NCBI RefSeq assembly: GCF_000283155.1 | Contig: NW_004454210.1 | Location: 1 to 64,000 of the forward strand | Direction: 5' to 3' | DNA: 64,000 nucleotides | From: Ceratotherium simum simum | Taxonomy: Eukaryota; Chordata; Mammalia; Perissodactyla; Rhinocerotidae | Shown: positions 35,901 to 47,100 of the stretch, piece after piece | How positions within the stretch are numbered: position 1 is the first letter of the stretch | How the letters are laid out: every line of letters begins with the position of its first letter | Made by a program: the position numbers and the translations under genes | The notes under the pieces: generated by a model | What the model was told of the DNA's origin: nothing | The model's database searches: none | The model's input: the letters and a program-made list of their open reading frames with translations, nothing else

Positions 35901-36586
35901 CGCTTCTAAACAAAATCATTACCTCATAAGCATAAACAAATCAGGCCCAGGAGTATGAGTCCTAGAAATTTGTTCCTGAGCAGCTCCAGTCATGGTGCTG
36001 GTGTTACTCCTGTCTGGTTATAGGAGGCCATCTCCTGTCTGTAGGACTCTGGCCTGAAAAATGCCACTGGGACACCAAACTGAGCACCTTCCACAGGGAC
36101 ATTATTTCCTCCTGATGTCAGTTTAGTTAATGGATTTGGTTTTTACTATTATAGAATTTTGGCAAAGAGGGAAAATAGTAGTCCCTCAGTCTTCCTGTGT
36201 TTTTTTGCATTAGATTTTGATGTTTCAGATTGTAAAAGGCTTTGGGGGATGATATTACATGTGATAGGAGTAATTTTATTGAAGCAACTGCATTGAAATC
36301 CACTTGGGTTTTCTCTCATCAGATTCTATTCCAAAAAAGTATTCTCTAAATCCAAATGGATTACCAGTGTGCTATGGATTTATATAGAACAACATTCTGT
36401 GTTTGGTCTACATTGAAAATAGTTTGCATCAGTTAGTCTTGGTTACCATCTAAAATATTTTTAAATGTTCTTTACATGAAAATTTATGTTGTATTTTTAA
36501 ACCTTTAGGGGCTTTATCTATTTTTCTAAGTCAGTTAACTGTACTTTAAAAAAAGTATTTTGTATCTACTTTTGTAACTTCATCAG

Positions 36587-36592
36587 AATAAA
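36587..36592 (+). promoter_or_regulatory. MOB1A: Probable distal MOB1A poly(A) signal
   Basis: AATAAA in the context CATCAGAATAAAATATATTG, the last such hexamer before the next intergenic block. Its distance from the stop fits the several-kb 3' UTR known for MOB1A transcripts. The nearby T/G-rich sequence after 36,610 is weak, so the cleavage position is approximate. Confidence 0.55.
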
Positions 36593-36612
36593 ATATATTG
36601 AAAGAAAGTAAT

Positions 36613-38629
36613 GATTTATTACAAAGTATGTGCTCAACACACTTTTATTTAAATGTGAAACTTGAGATTTTTGCAGGTTCGGTGGAAGATTATCTTTGCT
36701 TATCATTTAGTAGCGAAAATATTTTCTTAACTCTTAGAAGAAAGGGAAGTTCCTAAGTGAACTAAATATCTTATAATATCAGGGCCCCACCCCCAAGAAC
36801 AAAAACTATTCCTCTGATGATAGTCGCTAAAACCCATCCCAGACAAAAAAGTCTCCTTCTTACCATGCTAACCAAGCTCTCGACCTCTTTTGCACGTTTC
36901 TGATTGTGAGATTGAGAAAAGGGAAGAGGAGAGACTGGATTCATTAATTTTCTGACCTTGAAATTGAGTACTCAGCATATGCGTAAGACACCCCCCACCT
37001 CAACCAACCATTTTTCATTATTGCAAGGGAAATATTAGAGTTCTTTTTAGAGGTGCAAATTACAGATGCCTAATTTTAGGGCTATTCAAAATAGCTGTGC
37101 TAGAATTGTTTTGACCTTTCTTGAATAGAGTTAAAATTAAAAACTTAGAAATGTGGCTAAATAATATGGGTTAACCCTCATATTTTGCATAAGACACAAG
37201 TAAGCTAGCAATCAGTTTTGGATTTTTTTGAGTTATATTTCAGTAGGCTTAAAATCAATCGCAAAAATGTTAAGTTTGTAAGGGTGTCTAATGGCTAAGT
37301 TTGCAAGCTATTTCAAACGTTATAAATAAGTAATAGAATAACCCGAATAATCTTCGGGAAGGCAAAGAGTTGGCCTTTGAAGCTGCACAGCCAGAAACAA
37401 TGTCCAAACCATGCCTTGGGCCTTCTCTAGCAAATACCGTGTTGTCGGCTAGGTGTGGATGCTACAGCCTGCACTGTTTGCTGCTACTAGATGTCGGTCT
37501 CTACCTCAGCTCCTCCCAAAAGCTAGATGCATCTGCCCTGACCAAAATAAGGGGTTTTACCTAGCACTTGCTTCCTTTTGTGTGTCTTCCTAATCAAAAA
37601 CTCACATGGGTGCCTCTGACTGGCAGATCCTAGGTCACATACCTCTGTCCTAGCTGAAAGAGAAGCTGGAGAAAAGTGTCTGGATTTTGCCTGGGGGTTC
37701 AGAGCTCATAGCAAAATTGTTTCAAAGATGCTGGATGGTCCAAAAGCTTGGACTGGCTGCTGCTCTGTGAGCTTTTTTTCCTGTTCTGTGAAAAGATAAG
37801 GGTTTTTCACCAGAATGTGTCTAAGCACTCTGTTGAGCTCAGCTGCCTTTTTTTTTTTTTTTTTGGTAGCAGATTTGCTAAGTGAAGGAAGTAGATTATT
37901 GATTCAGATTCTGGCCAAGTTCCTTATTTTGTGGCTGACCAGCACTTTGACTATCACTTCCTTAGAGGAACCTAAGGACTCTTTAGGAGAGTGCTTTAGC
38001 ACGTTGTCCCGTTTAATCCTTGTAGCAACTTGGGGAGGGGGGTGGCAATTTAGAAGTATGTTAGGAATTTTTCAGTGGTTTCCAGACAGTGTCACAGAAC
38101 CTCAGACTTCAGATAGCTCGTTCATAGCAAAGTTAAGTCTCTGCTTCTCTGGGTTGTATTTGTAAAAATTCTGTGTGCTCAACAGTGCTAGGAGGCTCTA
38201 GAAAATAAAGTGACTGCAATTAAAAATCACCCCAATGAGGTCAAAAAGGAAATGCATCCAAAGAGATCCTACCTAAGGAGTTTCCTGCAGTAGCTCAGAT
38301 GGAAAGATTATAAGTGTGAAAGCTGGGAGTAAGCAAGGACCAATAAAGTGAAGGTAAGAGAATGTCAAGTTAGAGCAAAGAAGTAAAATGCCGAAGGGAT
38401 TGGGACTAAAGGCATTACACTTTTAATCATAACAAAGTAAAACTGTTTTTACTTTGTTTCTATCATAAAAAAATTATACTCAAACTGTTAAATTGAAGCT
38501 AATTTGGAAGCCCAAGATTGGTGAGATTGTTCTGCAAATCCTTTTCTAAAAAGCTTCAGAGTCACACTGTGGAACTAGAATTGCAAAACCACTGTCAGTT
38601 CTGTTCAGTAATCACAGTACATGCACTTT
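36613..38629. other. Intergenic between MOB1A and BOLA3
   Basis: No gene recognised. A T-run lies at about 37849-37864 and several unremarkable open frames occur on the + strand. Confidence 0.55.
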
Positions 38630-39120
38630 TTGTCCCATGCCATGCTGGGCCGTTGACATAGATGACTAAAGCTAGATCCTGTCATGGAGCTTGCAGACCA
38701 GTGGTAAAAACAGACACGTACATAGATTGCAAGTTCTAAAGGGCCATCCGTCCCGTAAAAGTTATGCACGAGCTGTGGGCCCTTAGTATACTGTGGGGCA
38801 GTCAGAGGTGGCTCCCTGGAGAAGACAAGGCTTGAACTGGCTTAAAATATGAGTAACTGCATAACCATACTTGCAGCATAGTTTGTACGGGGAGGTACAA
38901 GCAGTGAAGGGTGGATTTCAGTTGGACAGGTAGGTAGGGGTTAGATCCTATGAAAGAAGATGGGTTTTTGCCTGTAGGTGATGGGGAGTCTGAAGGAATT
39001 TAAATAAGCAAATAATGGACAGGTTTTCATTTCAGATGGCTCTGACAGCAGTGTGGAAACTGAGGGTAAGGGGAGGATACTAGGGCAGAGTGACAGTCCA
39101 AAATAGCAATAATGTGAGCA
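38630..39120 (-). mobile_element. L2-like remnant
   Basis: Diverged antisense L2 (ATGGAGCTTGCAGACCAGTGG, GGTGGCTCCCTGGAGAAGAC, GACAGCAGTGTGGAAACTGAG). Confidence 0.5.
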
Positions 39121-39229
39121 ATCATTAAATTATAGGGAAGAGGAAAATAGGAGATAAGCAAAGTACTGATTTTTCAAAAAAGGAAGGAAGGAAGAATTCT
39201 GCAAATACAAATCAGTGAGTTTAAGTCTC

Positions 39230-39570
39230 TTAGTTATAAGTGACAAACCCAGCTAAAATGACTTCAGTGCTCATTTGGTTGCTGCTTGTTTCCAGTTGCA
39301 CAACTGTCAAACATCCATCCCCTCGCAGCCCTGCTTTCTGTGGCTGTTTCGTTTATAAAGTGGCGGTGCCCACATGATTGCAAAGATGGCCACCAGCAGT
39401 AGGCTTTCTACCATTTTAGCAGTCTATTTGCAAATGATCATTTCTTTTCCTTAGTTCCAGAAAGTCCCTGGACCACTCTCACTGGTCTGGCTGAGATCGT
39501 GTGCCCAACCATAAGCCAATCCCTTTGATTGGTGAGACTTGGGTCATGTGACTACTAGAGCTGGGGATGG
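39230..39570. repeat. Interspersed repeat, family unresolved (copy 1)
   Basis: Shares an order of words with 49825-50215: TTATAAGTGACA, AGATGGCCACCAGCAGTAGG, GCCAATCCCTTTGATTGG, GGGTCATGTGAC. This common mammalian repeat pattern is recognised only loosely here. Confidence 0.45.
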
Positions 39571-40059
39571 TCTCCCTCATCTGAACCCTGTGGTTTGAGT
39601 AGCAAAGGGCCTGTCAGTACTACACTGCTGGAAAAAATATTTTGGGCAGTTAATTACATCAGTGAAGAGAAATTAAAAGTTGGCAAATTATCCCTCATCA
39701 CACCAACCATAATTTTTAAGCAATCAGGCGAAAAATGTGAGAGGGGCTGTTACACTAATCCAAAGAAAAAATTACGAGGGCCAAACATAGGAGTCAATAT
39801 TGGAATGAATGAGCACATTTTTAGCTGATCACTTTAAAGAACAACTGTAGGTCTGTCCTACCATCCAAGTGCAAGGTTGAATACTGATTGCAGAGGCCAG
39901 AATGCAGTAGCAAAAAGAGCTGGTAGGTCCTGCCCGGTATACCAGACCACATGCTGCAAACAAATACAGCTAAGAGAGGGCAAGGGTTTGGCTGGATTTT
40001 GGCCTTGACATCTGTCTGAAGTTCCCCAGAGGTAGGGCAGGTTTGCTGACAATCTTACC

Positions 40060-40510
40060 CATCCCTCATGGTGTCAGCTTCCACTGCATTCTCAGGGTTC
40101 CTCGGTCTGTGGCTCCAGCCTACGCCTCTGCTGGGCCGTGGCCTGCAGGTACCTTAAATTCAGGCAAATCCAAAGCTGAGTTTGTCGGCCCGCTTCAGCC
40201 CAACCTCCCCCCTCCCATTTCACTGTCCAAGCCAGAAACTTGGGAGTCCCTCGTTCCATTCACCTCCCAGGAGTCTCACTCCACTCTTCCTGTCCCTGCT
40301 GTCGCGCCTCTAGGTCAGGCCACAAGTCTCACCAGGACCTTTGCAGTAGCCTCGGAACTTCTGTCCTCTGCTCCGATTTCAGCAGTCCCTGCTCCCCGCA
40401 GGAGCCAGACTGATCGTTCTAAAAGGCAAACCTGAAAACGACTTCCCTGCTTAAAATTCTTCCCCGGCCCCCTTCTGGAGGGAGAACTCCCACACTCCTC
40501 AGTTTGGAAC
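40060..40510 (+). mobile_element. L2-like remnant upstream of BOLA3
   Basis: CCAAGCCAGAAACTTGGGAG, GCCAGACTGATCGTTCTAAAA and CCCTGCTTAAAATTCTTCC follow an L2 consensus order. It stops about 100 bp before the CpG island. Confidence 0.55.
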
Positions 40511-40619
40511 CACGAGGTTGCCAGTGGTGGGAAGTGGGAATGGAGAAGTTTCACCTAGGGCACGAGGGGCATCGGGATAAGGGAAAGTCAGCATGGAGGG
40601 CAGAGACGCTCTGATGTGT

Positions 40620-41100
40620 TTCAGGCTGAGGAGGAAGGACCTGCTCGTGGAACGAGGCCGGGGAAGGCTGGAGCAGCGCGGCGCGAGCGAGCGCGGAGGA
40701 CGCGACGCTGAGCTGACGGTGCGGCGGCCTCCGGGGTGGCGCGGCCCCGGGCGCCGACAGGGCCGGGGCTGGGCGGGGCCGGGCGGCTCGCGGCCTCCGG
40801 GCGGCAGGGGGCGGCCTCGCCCACGGCTGCGACTCTCGGTCCTGGGCTCCTTGCCTTTCGGGCGACACGGCGACCTGGGGCGGCGGGCCGCGTCGGCCGG
40901 GCATGGCGGCGTGGAGCCCGGCCGCGGCAGCGCCTCTGCTCCGCGGGATCCGCGGGGTGAGAGCGGGCGGGGGCCGGGCTGGTCTCCCGGGGCGGGAGCT
41001 GCGGAGGGGCCGCGGGGCCGGCTGCTGCCGGGGCTCGAAGAGCGGCTCCCCGAGGGCTCCGCGCGGGGCCTGGGGGCCTCCCCTTCCTTTCTTTCATTCA
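40620..41100 (+). promoter_or_regulatory. BOLA3: BOLA3 promoter CpG island
   Basis: Very GC- and CpG-rich block around the BOLA3 ATG with several GC boxes (for example GGGGCGGGGCCGGGC-type sequence near 40770) and no TATA box. A GCGGCAGGGGGCGGCC stretch at 40801-40816 resembles part of a CTCF core. In human this island is bidirectional (BOLA3-DT lncRNA); a divergent transcript here is possible but not visible in sequence. Confidence 0.85.
40903..40956 (+). CDS. BOLA3: BOLA3 coding exon 1
   Basis: Eighteen codons, MAAWSPAAAAPLLRGIRG, ending at donor GTGAGA. It encodes the first part of the mitochondrial targeting sequence: no acidic residues, two Arg, many Ala and Leu. The ATG context is GGGCATGG. 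Confidence 0.96.
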
Positions 41101-44100
41101 TTCATTGATTCGTCCATTCAGTGGGCCCCGGCAACCGGCTTTCGGAGAAATGTCAGGCCCCGGCGCGCGCTGTGGGGAGCTTCCGAGCCGGGTGGAGGTT
41201 GGGGCGAGGGGAACAGACACATGAACAGTCGTAGTACAGCGGGCACGGAAAAGCAACGTTGGTTTTCTTAGCCGCAGCCATAGGAGTCATAGCCCGGAGT
41301 CACGGCGTGGGTGCCACGCCGAGGACTGCGGAAGGGTCAGGGCTCTGGAAACGTCCGCCCTGCCTCTATGACCTTGACCCTCCCCAAATCCCACACACCC
41401 AGAGTAGAAGCCCAGCAGAGGGCACTCACCACGCGCTCTCCTAATTTTCTCTCCCTCTTTCTGGTTTCATCCTTTGCCTCACTTCATCCACTTTTACTTT
41501 CCTCTCACATTCTTCCTTCTCTCCTGCTGGTCTCGGACCTGCCTCCCTTGAGCAGTTCTACTGGTGACTTTCAGCGTGGAGGGTGGGTATCTGGGGATTT
41601 TGTCAGTAGATTGCTGGTTTAAAGGCCGCTGCCCACAGATCTGCTGAGATAAAAGGAAGGCTTCTCCCAAGGAATCTGCAGGGCTATCCACCCTCACCCT
41701 TTAGTGATGACCACTTCTGCCTGCCTCCTGGTTACCCTCTGCCTTTGTCCCCCAAAGCACTGTCCTCAGAAGAGGCTCCACCCCACCCCCACCCCCACCC
41801 CCGAGTCTTACCCAGGCCCACAACATCAAGTTTCTGTCCCTCTACACAGTACTCAGGCAGGCTAAGTTCAGATCTTTCTCCTGACCTGCATTTCAGCTGC
41901 CTGCCAGAATCGAGATGTCTTTGCAGGTGCCCAGTAGGCATGCCCTGAATCATTTCTTCCCCTGCTCATTCATTCATTCATCCATCCATCCACCTGCCTT
42001 GGGCTCAGCTCTGGAGGGCTGCAGTAACAGGACAGACTCAGTCTTGGCCTTTGAGACTGGTTGGTGAAAGAGCAAGTGTACAAGTCGTTTTAAAGAAGGT
42101 GCTCTGAGATTCTGTAACATAAGACCCTGTTTTGGGCCGTCAAGAAAGGCCTGAGGATGGGCAGGACTGAGGGCGAAGGGATGGTACCTTCAGCACCAGC
42201 ACTCGATGAACAGCTCTAGTGTTCTCCCCTCTCCCTCCAGCCAGGCCCCACACCTGGTGCTGCTCCCTTTGTAATGCCTCCTATCTGGGCATCTTTCCTG
42301 ACTAGTTTCAAATGGCACTGTTTCCTGCACATAACTTTGGCACCAGGTTACTTTGTCTAATGAAGTCCAAAATCTTTAGCCTGATGTTCAAGGCCTGCCG
42401 TGCTCTATTTTCACTCTCCCTTTTCAGCATGTGCTCAACCCAGGCAGGGGGTTGCCCACCTGGTTTTCTGCCCCTTCACCCCTAAGGATTGAGACACATT
42501 CCCTTCAGAAGCACTGGCTCCCTATGGTAGCCACTGGGGGAGGAGGGAGTGTTGTGGCTGGGTAAATAATCTAAAAATGTTCCTCCTTCTGGTCATTTAA
42601 CAGAATTCTGCTTCCTCTCCCCAGTGAGAATTAGTACATGCTGCAAAGGGTAGCTGGCTTATTGAGCAGTAGGTCACAAGGTCATATCCCACTGGAGAGA
42701 GTGTGGAATGTTAAGCAGGCCTAAAGGGTGGGTGGCATTTGGCTGCACCAGTGCTGGATCAGGGGCACGCTGGCCTAGCAGGGCATGTCTGAGGCAGACT
42801 GCCCTACCTCTCCTGGCTCTGTTACTAACAGATCCAGCCTTGGGCACATTACTTAGTGCCTAAGTTTCCTCACCTGTAAAACTGTCATCATGATAGTGTC
42901 TCTCTCACAGCATCATCATGGGGAGTTAAACACCTATTGAATTAGGTTTGGGGCCTTGTCTCTAGAGGCAAAGTAAGTTATTTACACTCCCCTCCCCAAA
43001 AAAGTTTATTCTGCATCCTGGGGTGCTTAAATGGACATGACGCTATGCAGCCCCTCTGACTTAGCCCATGGCCAAGCTGGTGAGGGCCGGGGGTGCTGCC
43101 TTGCAGGGGAATGGCTGGGGGGTGCACGGTAGCCCAGCCTGGCCTGGGGGCACATCATCTTGCTCTGCCATGACTCTTCTCTGTTCTGTGGCAGCTTCCT
43201 CTTCTCCACTGTGCCCAGCGGATGTTTGCCTCACAGACTGAGGGGGAGCTCAAAGTGACCCAAATTCTCAAAGCTAAATTTCCTCGAGCTACTGTGATCA
43301 AAGTCACCGACATTTCAGGTGAGGTTTTCTCTCGTCTTTCCCATGGAGTTTGGGAGCATTTTGCCCTCTAAGGGGCAGAGGGCAGGGGGGCTTAGCTGAG
43401 GGAACTTGCCTTCAGGGGCTTCTCAACATGTGTGGCTTTTGGACGGATGGAACTCGGCCTCTCCCACCTGAGGGGGTGGAGGTGGGGATGCCGAATCATT
43501 GGAGGGAAACTGTGTGTGGGGACTAGGCCCAGCTGGAAGGACTCATCACCAGCCTGGCCCAACTTGGATGAGGTCCCTCTCAGTCACCTCAGTGCTCAGG
43601 GCCACAGTCTTTAATTGACTTTAAGAAAGGCCTTACTTTAACTTCCCCACATTCTTCTGACACCCTGGGATGTTAGAGCTGGAGCCAACCCCCAGAGACT
43701 TTGTCCTTTTGAGGAAAGTAACTGCCTCGGTTTTCCCACAAGGAGATGAGCCCAAATTGGCCAAAGAACCTGCCCCGCCCCTCACAGGGAGGAGGCAGCA
43801 GAACCAGAATCAGAACCAGGACCCAGGGCAGACTGTCCTGAGCCCAGTCACCAGCCCCAGCCAGGCCCTGCCTTTCTTAGATGGCCGCTGGCACCTCAGA
43901 AGTTCAGGCTGGCTGTGTGTTAGGAGCAGGAATCAACTTTGGCACCCAGGACAGGGAAGAGAGGGCCTTTATCCAGACACACGTGGAACAGCTGGCCATG
44001 GGCAGCAAGATAGGCATTGAACTGAATCTCCCCACACCCAGGTGCAGTCTTTGCCTCTCTGCATTGCTGCGATGGCTCACTGGCTTTTCTGAGAACATAA

Positions 44101-47100
44101 CATTTACAAGGATTGGGAGAAAGTTTAGAAAGTAGTTTTTGTTCTGGAAACTATAGAAAATTAATCGATCTAAAGATCCATTGGAATGATAGGTTGAGTG
44201 GGCGCTCTGCGAAGGTCCCAGGGCAATGCTGAGGCCTTGATGACACCAGTCCTGCTCCTGCCCCAGGCCCAGGTAGGGTAGAGCTGGAACTTGACCTTGA
44301 TTCTTGTTCTGCCCAGAGCTGGACAGAGGGCCTAAAGGGAATCAAGGCCGGGAACTCTGGTTTAACCAAAGCTTGGACACCTAGAGCACATCAGAGAAGC
44401 ACAGCCAAGCCTATTGTGTAAATTGCAATTCTCATACAGTGGCCTAGTGTTAACAGCACAGGGAACATTTTCTTTCTTGCCTACCTTGTTTCATGCTAGA
44501 GCAGCATGTTTTATCATCAGTCATCAGCCAGAGACCAAGCTTGGGCAGGGAGTGGATGGGTCCACACAAGCTCTGCCTCGAGAGCTTCACCAGAAAGCGG
44601 TTCCCTCCCTGCGGAAGCCCAGGATGGTCCGCTCAGTGCTGCTTGTAGAGTAAGAGGTGCTGGAGAGAGCCGCTGCAGCTCCATGACCAGCATGTCTGCA
44701 GTGTTTATTGTAATGCTGTCTCCCTGTCTCTCTCACACTTCCTCGTTCCTTTTCTTTTGGATATTTACATACGGGTTTCAACCCAAATTTTAGTGTATTT
44801 TTGCACTTTTAAAAATACCAATTGCTGGTCCTTTGGAAGGTGGGACACTGAAATTCAGTCCCTCCCACCCTCTTCCATGGCATTTGTTGGCTTAATAAAA
44901 GGAAATACAAGGGAAACCTACATCTCCTGGGTTTTCCATGCTTCGTGCCTTATCTCCCCTTCCCCACAAGTAATCATCCTTGGGAGTGCAGCTGCCTTGC
45001 AAAAGGAAGAGCACATTTTGGATGTAGGCAGCCTGCTGGAGGCAGATAGGGTCAAATTGTAAGCCATGATCTTTTTCTAACAATCTAGCAACTTTCTGTT
45101 GAATAATAATATTCAGACTGTCTTTGGATCGTGTGGTACTTCAAGGACATTCGGGACTGTGGCTGCTGTAACTGAATCATTGAAACTTCCGAATCGTGTT
45201 TATTTCAGGAGGCTGTGGGGCAATGTATGAAATCCAAATCGAGTCAGAAGAATTTAAGGAGAAGAGAACTGTCCAGCAGCACAGGATGGTGAATCAGGTC
45301 AGTAGGAGCGACTGCGCTCCTTTGCCACTGGTCTCCAGCATCCGAAAGGGCCTGCCGAGTGGGGATGGTATTTTACCATCTAGGAAAGAATAATGCAATA
45401 CCACAGTCATGCGAACAGGGGTCAGGACCTGAGAAAAATGTAATCTGGGACTATCTGGAATCAAATTGTGGGCAAATGTGAATTTTCTTCAAAATTGAAA
45501 ACAAGTCAACCAATAGTTATTTTGCATTTCTTTAAATAATTCTACCAATGTTTAGTGTTATTGGTACATAGTGAATAGTGTTTGTAAACATAGGAATACT
45601 AAAGATACATGTTTTTGTAGAGTCGAAGATTTTTTTTAGCCTCTCTTTAGGACTTCTTTATGGATAGGTAAATTGAGGCACAACCTGACTGAGAATTGTT
45701 CCAGCTGCCCCAGACCCAGTGACAGGACATTAGGAGTCTGAAACATCAGATTTAACCAGAATGAGGCCCAGTTTATTCATTATCCATGCTCATTTTACTT
45801 GGAATTTACTCATTTTATTGGAAATTATACCAGCCTTTAACCCTTGGGCCTGCGTCTATAACGTTGCTCCCTTCAGCAGGTGTGTTTGACATCATTCTGG
45901 AATGTCTTGCACATTGTGAACTAGTTTAACTTTTGTAAAGCACAGCTCTGGTCATGAGAGTTCCTCTGTGGCCCCTCTGACGTTCAAGTTCAGTCCCAGA
46001 CTACTATTCCAGGCCTTTCCCCACCCCTCTCCTTATGCACCCTCCCTCTGGCCCCTTCCCATGGGTCTCTCTGTGCATCTGGACTTTTGTCCATATTGGA
46101 CCTCCTGCCTGGGTTCTCCTCCGCCCCTACTCCACCCAGCTCAAATGCTGCCTCTACCTGCCTGGCAGGGAGTGAATGCCCTCCACCCTCTGACTCCAGC
46201 GTTTTCTGCCGTGGGTCCTGGATACTTACGTCCCCGCCATCTGTCCTTTAGCCCTGTCAGCCCTTTGTGGGCTGGTTCCCTTCTGGGTCCATCTTTGGAT
46301 TCCTCATGGAGCCAGCCCTTCACGTGGAGGTGGGCAGCTACCGCCCTGAGGCATGCTGGTGTGTCAGCCTGGGCGGTTTGGGGTGGAACAGCAACCATGT
46401 CACTCCTCCAGAAGCTCTTCCAGCCCCACATGGTCTCAGGAATCGGAGCCAAGGTAGAAGACTAGACAGGGAAGACCTGGCTGGCCCAGATCATCCCCAA
46501 CCAGTGGGACTTTGGGTTTTGTTCCCAAAACTACTCAGGCCGCCTAGTGCAACTGGACTTCCAGGGGTGCTGTTAATTTGAGCACATCCCCTGGCCTGAA
46601 GGCCACAGTTACAAGTGGTAAAAGATGTAGGTTCTGGAGTCCGACTGCCGACATTTCAAATCCAGCCTCTCTACTTTCTAGCTGTGTGACCTGAGCAAGT
46701 TAACTCAACCTCCCTGTGCCTCAATTTCCTAGTCTGTTACTGGGGAGAGTGACAGGACTTGCCTCATAGAGCTGTTTTGAGGCTAAGTGACAAAGTACAC
46801 GTGGAGCACTGAGAGCAGTGCTTGACACAGAGTAGGCCCTCAGGAAATGTCAGCTGCCGTCACCATCGTCATCTACAACACCGGGAGCAACCTGCACCAA
46901 GTCCAGAGGGGAGGGCAGCGATTCCCTCGGTTTGGGGGATGTCACCTGCATCCTTGGGGGCTCAGGGTTTCCTCTTGGCCCCCTACAGAGTGTGTACTTC
47001 CCCGACACCGTCCTAGCAGGAGAGTCCTGCTCACTTGTCTGTTGTCGCCCTAGAGAGCCAAGCCCATGCAGGTGGTCCGGGTCTGTCTTATGCACTACCA

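Larger units (their letters stand above)
32890..36612 (+). other. MOB1A: MOB1A terminal exon: last 78 coding bases and long 3' UTR
   Basis: Acceptor CTTTTTAG, then [20 protein letters not shown] to GSKDR and stop TAA at 32965-32967. The remaining ~3.6 kb is AT-rich untranslated sequence. AATAAA hexamers lie near 34593, 35634 and 36587. The last is taken as the distal poly(A) signal, so cleavage at about 36,605-36,615 is inferred. No ERE insertion is seen in this 3' UTR, unlike the introns. Confidence 0.75.

Noticed and set aside
40499..41271. Open frames of 120-200 residues on both strands at the BOLA3 island
   Set aside because: Low-complexity Arg/Gly/Pro translations in all frames. Only the 54-base BOLA3 exon is supported.
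45968..46581. Open frames of 100-165 residues in BOLA3 intron 3 as a nested gene
   Set aside because: Composition follows decayed L2/MIR sequence, and no domain or splice structure is seen.
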